DNA of 64,000 nucleotides. It comes from Campylobacter vulpis. Its GTDB lineage: Bacteria; Campylobacterota; Campylobacteria; Campylobacterales; Campylobacteraceae. The stretch covers positions 186,001 through 250,000 of the forward strand of contig NZ_CP041617.1 in NCBI RefSeq assembly GCF_014217995.1, given 5' to 3'. The translations under genes were made by a program, and so were the position numbers. The notes beneath the pieces are model-generated. The model made no database searches. It had not been told where the DNA came from and worked only from the letters and a program-made list of their open reading frames with translations. Shown piece after piece: positions 62,740-64,000 of this stretch (position 1 is the stretch's first letter; every line of letters begins with the position of its first letter).

Positions 62740-63618
62740 TTGAAGATTTTAGTCCCCGCTACGAGTGCGAATTTGGGTCCCGGTTTTGACTGCTTAGGCT
62801 TGAGTCTTAAATTCTTTAATGAAGTTATAATTGAAAAAGCACCTTTTACTAGCATTAGCATTAATGGCGAGGGTAGTGAAAATATCTTTTTGAAAAAAAA
62901 CAATGCCTTTGTGCGAATTTTTAATGAAATTTATGAAAATTTAAGCGGTAAAAAAGAGAATTTTCGCTTTATTTTTCAAAATAATATCCCCCTTTCAAGA
63001 GGGCTTGGAAGCTCTTCATCTGTGATTGTGGGGGCGATTGCGGCAGGTTTTTATATGAGTGGTTTTAAGGCGGAAAAAGAACGCATTTTAAATGAGGCTT
63101 TAAAATATGAAAATCACCCTGATAATATCGCTCCCGCTACACTTGGAGGTTTTGTTTGCTCTATGGTGGAAAATGGTAAGGTTTTTAGTATCAAAAAAGA
63201 GCTTGATGAAGCCTTAAGAGCGGTTATAGTTATACCAAATATAGCGATGAATACGGAGCAAAGTAGAGGAGCATTAGCTCTTAATGTAAGCTTAAAAGAT
63301 TGCATTTTTAATCTTTCTCATTCTTCTTTTTTAACAGCTTGTTTTTTGGAGAAAAAATACGAGCTTTTACGCCTAGCAAGTCAAGATAAACTCCACGAAT
63401 TTAAGCGTATGAAAGCCCTGCCCGAGCTTTTTGAAGTGCAAAAATTTGCCCTTGAAAATAAGGCTTTAATGAGCACACTTTCAGGTTCAGGCTCAAGCTT
63501 TTTCTCTCTTGCCTTTAAAGATGAAGCAAAGTATTTAAGCATAAAAATGGCACAAAAATTTCCTGCCTTTCGTGTAGAGTGCGTAGAATTTGATAATGAA
63601 GGCTTTAAAATTTGCTAA
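62740..63618 (+). CDS. thrB: Homoserine kinase
   Basis: 292 residues, GHMP kinase. PATSANLGPGFDCLGLSL at residues 5-22, the phosphate loop PLSRGLGSSSSVIVGAIAAG near 84, and LMSTLSGSGSSFFSL near 245 are the three GHMP motifs. It makes O-phosphohomoserine for threonine. The start is TTG with an AGGAT site. The stop overlaps the start of the YlxR gene. It corresponds to Cj0134. Confidence 0.95.
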   Translation: MKILVPATSANLGPGFDCLGLSLKFFNEVIIEKAPFTSISINGEGSENIFLKKNNAFVRIFNEIYENLSGKKENFRFIFQNNIPLSRGLGSSSSVIVGAIAAGFYMSGFKAEKERILNEALKYENHPDNIAPATLGGFVCSMVENGKVFSIKKELDEALRAVIVIPNIAMNTEQSRGALALNVSLKDCIFNLSHSSFLTACFLEKKYELLRLASQDKLHEFKRMKALPELFEVQKFALENKALMSTLSGSGSSFFSLAFKDEAKYLSIKMAQKFPAFRVECVEFDNEGFKIC

Positions 63619-63896
63619 ATAACACAAAAAAAAGTATAATTACGCCCAAACACACACCTATTAGAATGTGTGTGTTATGCAAAAATCGTTTTAAACAAAA
63701 TATCTTATACCGCTTTAGAGTTGAAAATAATGAACTTTGTGCTGATTTAAAGTGCGGTCGTAGCGTATATTTGTGTAAAGCGTGTATCTTAAAGGACAAT
63801 CATAAATGGCAAAAAGCACTTTCTAGGGCTTGTAAAAACACAATCAAAACATCACAGCAGGATTTAAAGGAGAGAATTTTTAATGGCAAAGGTTAG
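63612..63896 (+). CDS. YlxR family RNA-binding protein
   Basis: 94 residues (DUF448). [12 protein letters not shown] near residue 16 and the downstream [15 protein letters not shown] with RACK near 72 are the YlxR/RnpM signature, a small alpha/beta fold that binds RNA and lies next to infB in most bacteria. The start is uncertain: TTG 63612, with a GAAGG site in the end of thrB, is the first in-frame choice. It overlaps infB by 14 bases. It corresponds to Cj0135. Confidence 0.8.
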   Translation: MLNNTKKSIITPKHTPIRMCVLCKNRFKQNILYRFRVENNELCADLKCGRSVYLCKACILKDNHKWQKALSRACKNTIKTSQQDLKERIFNGKG

Positions 63897-64000
63897 AATA
63901 CACGAAATTGCAAAAGAACTAGGCTATGATAGTAAAGACATTATCCAAAAGGCTAACGAATTGGGACTTGACATTAAAACCGCTTCAAATGCCGTAGAAC
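63883..64000 (+). CDS. infB: Translation initiation factor IF-2, N-terminal part
   Basis: Only the first 39 codons are in the window. [19 protein letters not shown] is the IF2_N domain, which opens IF-2 proteins, and the gene position after ylxR is as in C. jejuni (Cj0136). The ribosome site is AAAGGAG. The GTPase domain lies beyond the window. Confidence 0.93.
   Translation, partial: MAKVRIHEIAKELGYDSKDIIQKANELGLDIKTASNAVE

Overview
The window comes from a thermotolerant Campylobacter, close to C. jejuni, C. coli and C. upsaliensis but not C. jejuni itself. The evidence is AT-rich DNA, frequent TTG and GTG starts, extended -10 promoters (TGnTAnAAT), a sigma28 flagellin promoter, and gene blocks that match C. 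jejuni order as I remember it: Cj1332/1333 with Cj1319/1320, Cj1529c-Cj1533c, Cj0266c-Cj0269c, Cj1377c-Cj1381, Cj1600-Cj1604 and Cj0123c-Cj0136. The blocks are joined in a different order. All homologies are from recognition of the translated proteins, not from database searches.

Layout. 1-4.1 kb: end of a flagellin-glycosylation (legionaminic acid) cluster: ptmA end, maf, legB, legC. 4.1-14.1 kb: housekeeping genes (atpB, infA, purM, coaE, dapF, ilvE), an orphan tungstate-binding protein, a GT9 glycosyltransferase and a membrane-protein operon. 14.2-18.3 kb: a FecBCD-type metal uptake operon with a Fur-like site that also carries a cupredoxin and an ATP-grasp enzyme. 18.5-22.4 kb: flagellin with a sigma28 promoter, a CsrA-type leader hairpin and a strong terminator, followed by two probably secreted proteins, one with a bacteriocin-like leader motif. 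22.5-28.5 kb: lipoprotein, DsbC-like, selB, selA, ferredoxin. 28.5-31 kb: an unrecognised island of small genes (HTH regulator, secreted protein, two TM2 proteins, lipoprotein, P-loop protein).

31.1-33.6 kb: ABC-F ATPase, a hypothetical gene and yigZ. 33.7-45.8 kb: a surface-glycan locus, visibly more AT-rich from 35 to 41 kb. It has GT2 transferases, two fucosyltransferase-like paralogues (one fused to GT2), a flavoprotein, and a GDP-heptose-type dehydratase/epimerase/reductase set. The dehydratase contains a G12 tract expected to be phase variable, and three gene remnants show cassette turnover. 45.8-48.5 kb: dcd, an amino-acid-binding lipoprotein, a class V aminotransferase. 48.6-52.6 kb: hisH-hisA-[HARE-HTH/nuclease-like]-hisF-[TfoX-N]-hisIE. 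52.6-64 kb: sodB, dus, dksA, rlmH, accD and bamA on the minus strand, then tyrA, M23 peptidase, lpxC, tsaB-like, thrB, ylxR and the start of infB on the plus strand.

The themes that tie genes together are flagellin and its glycosylation, surface-glycan variation, and metal uptake. I saw no rRNA, tRNA, CRISPR array, insertion sequence or prophage. No gene-free stretch exceeds 300 bases; the longest, 18338-18541, holds the metal-uptake promoter and Fur-like site.
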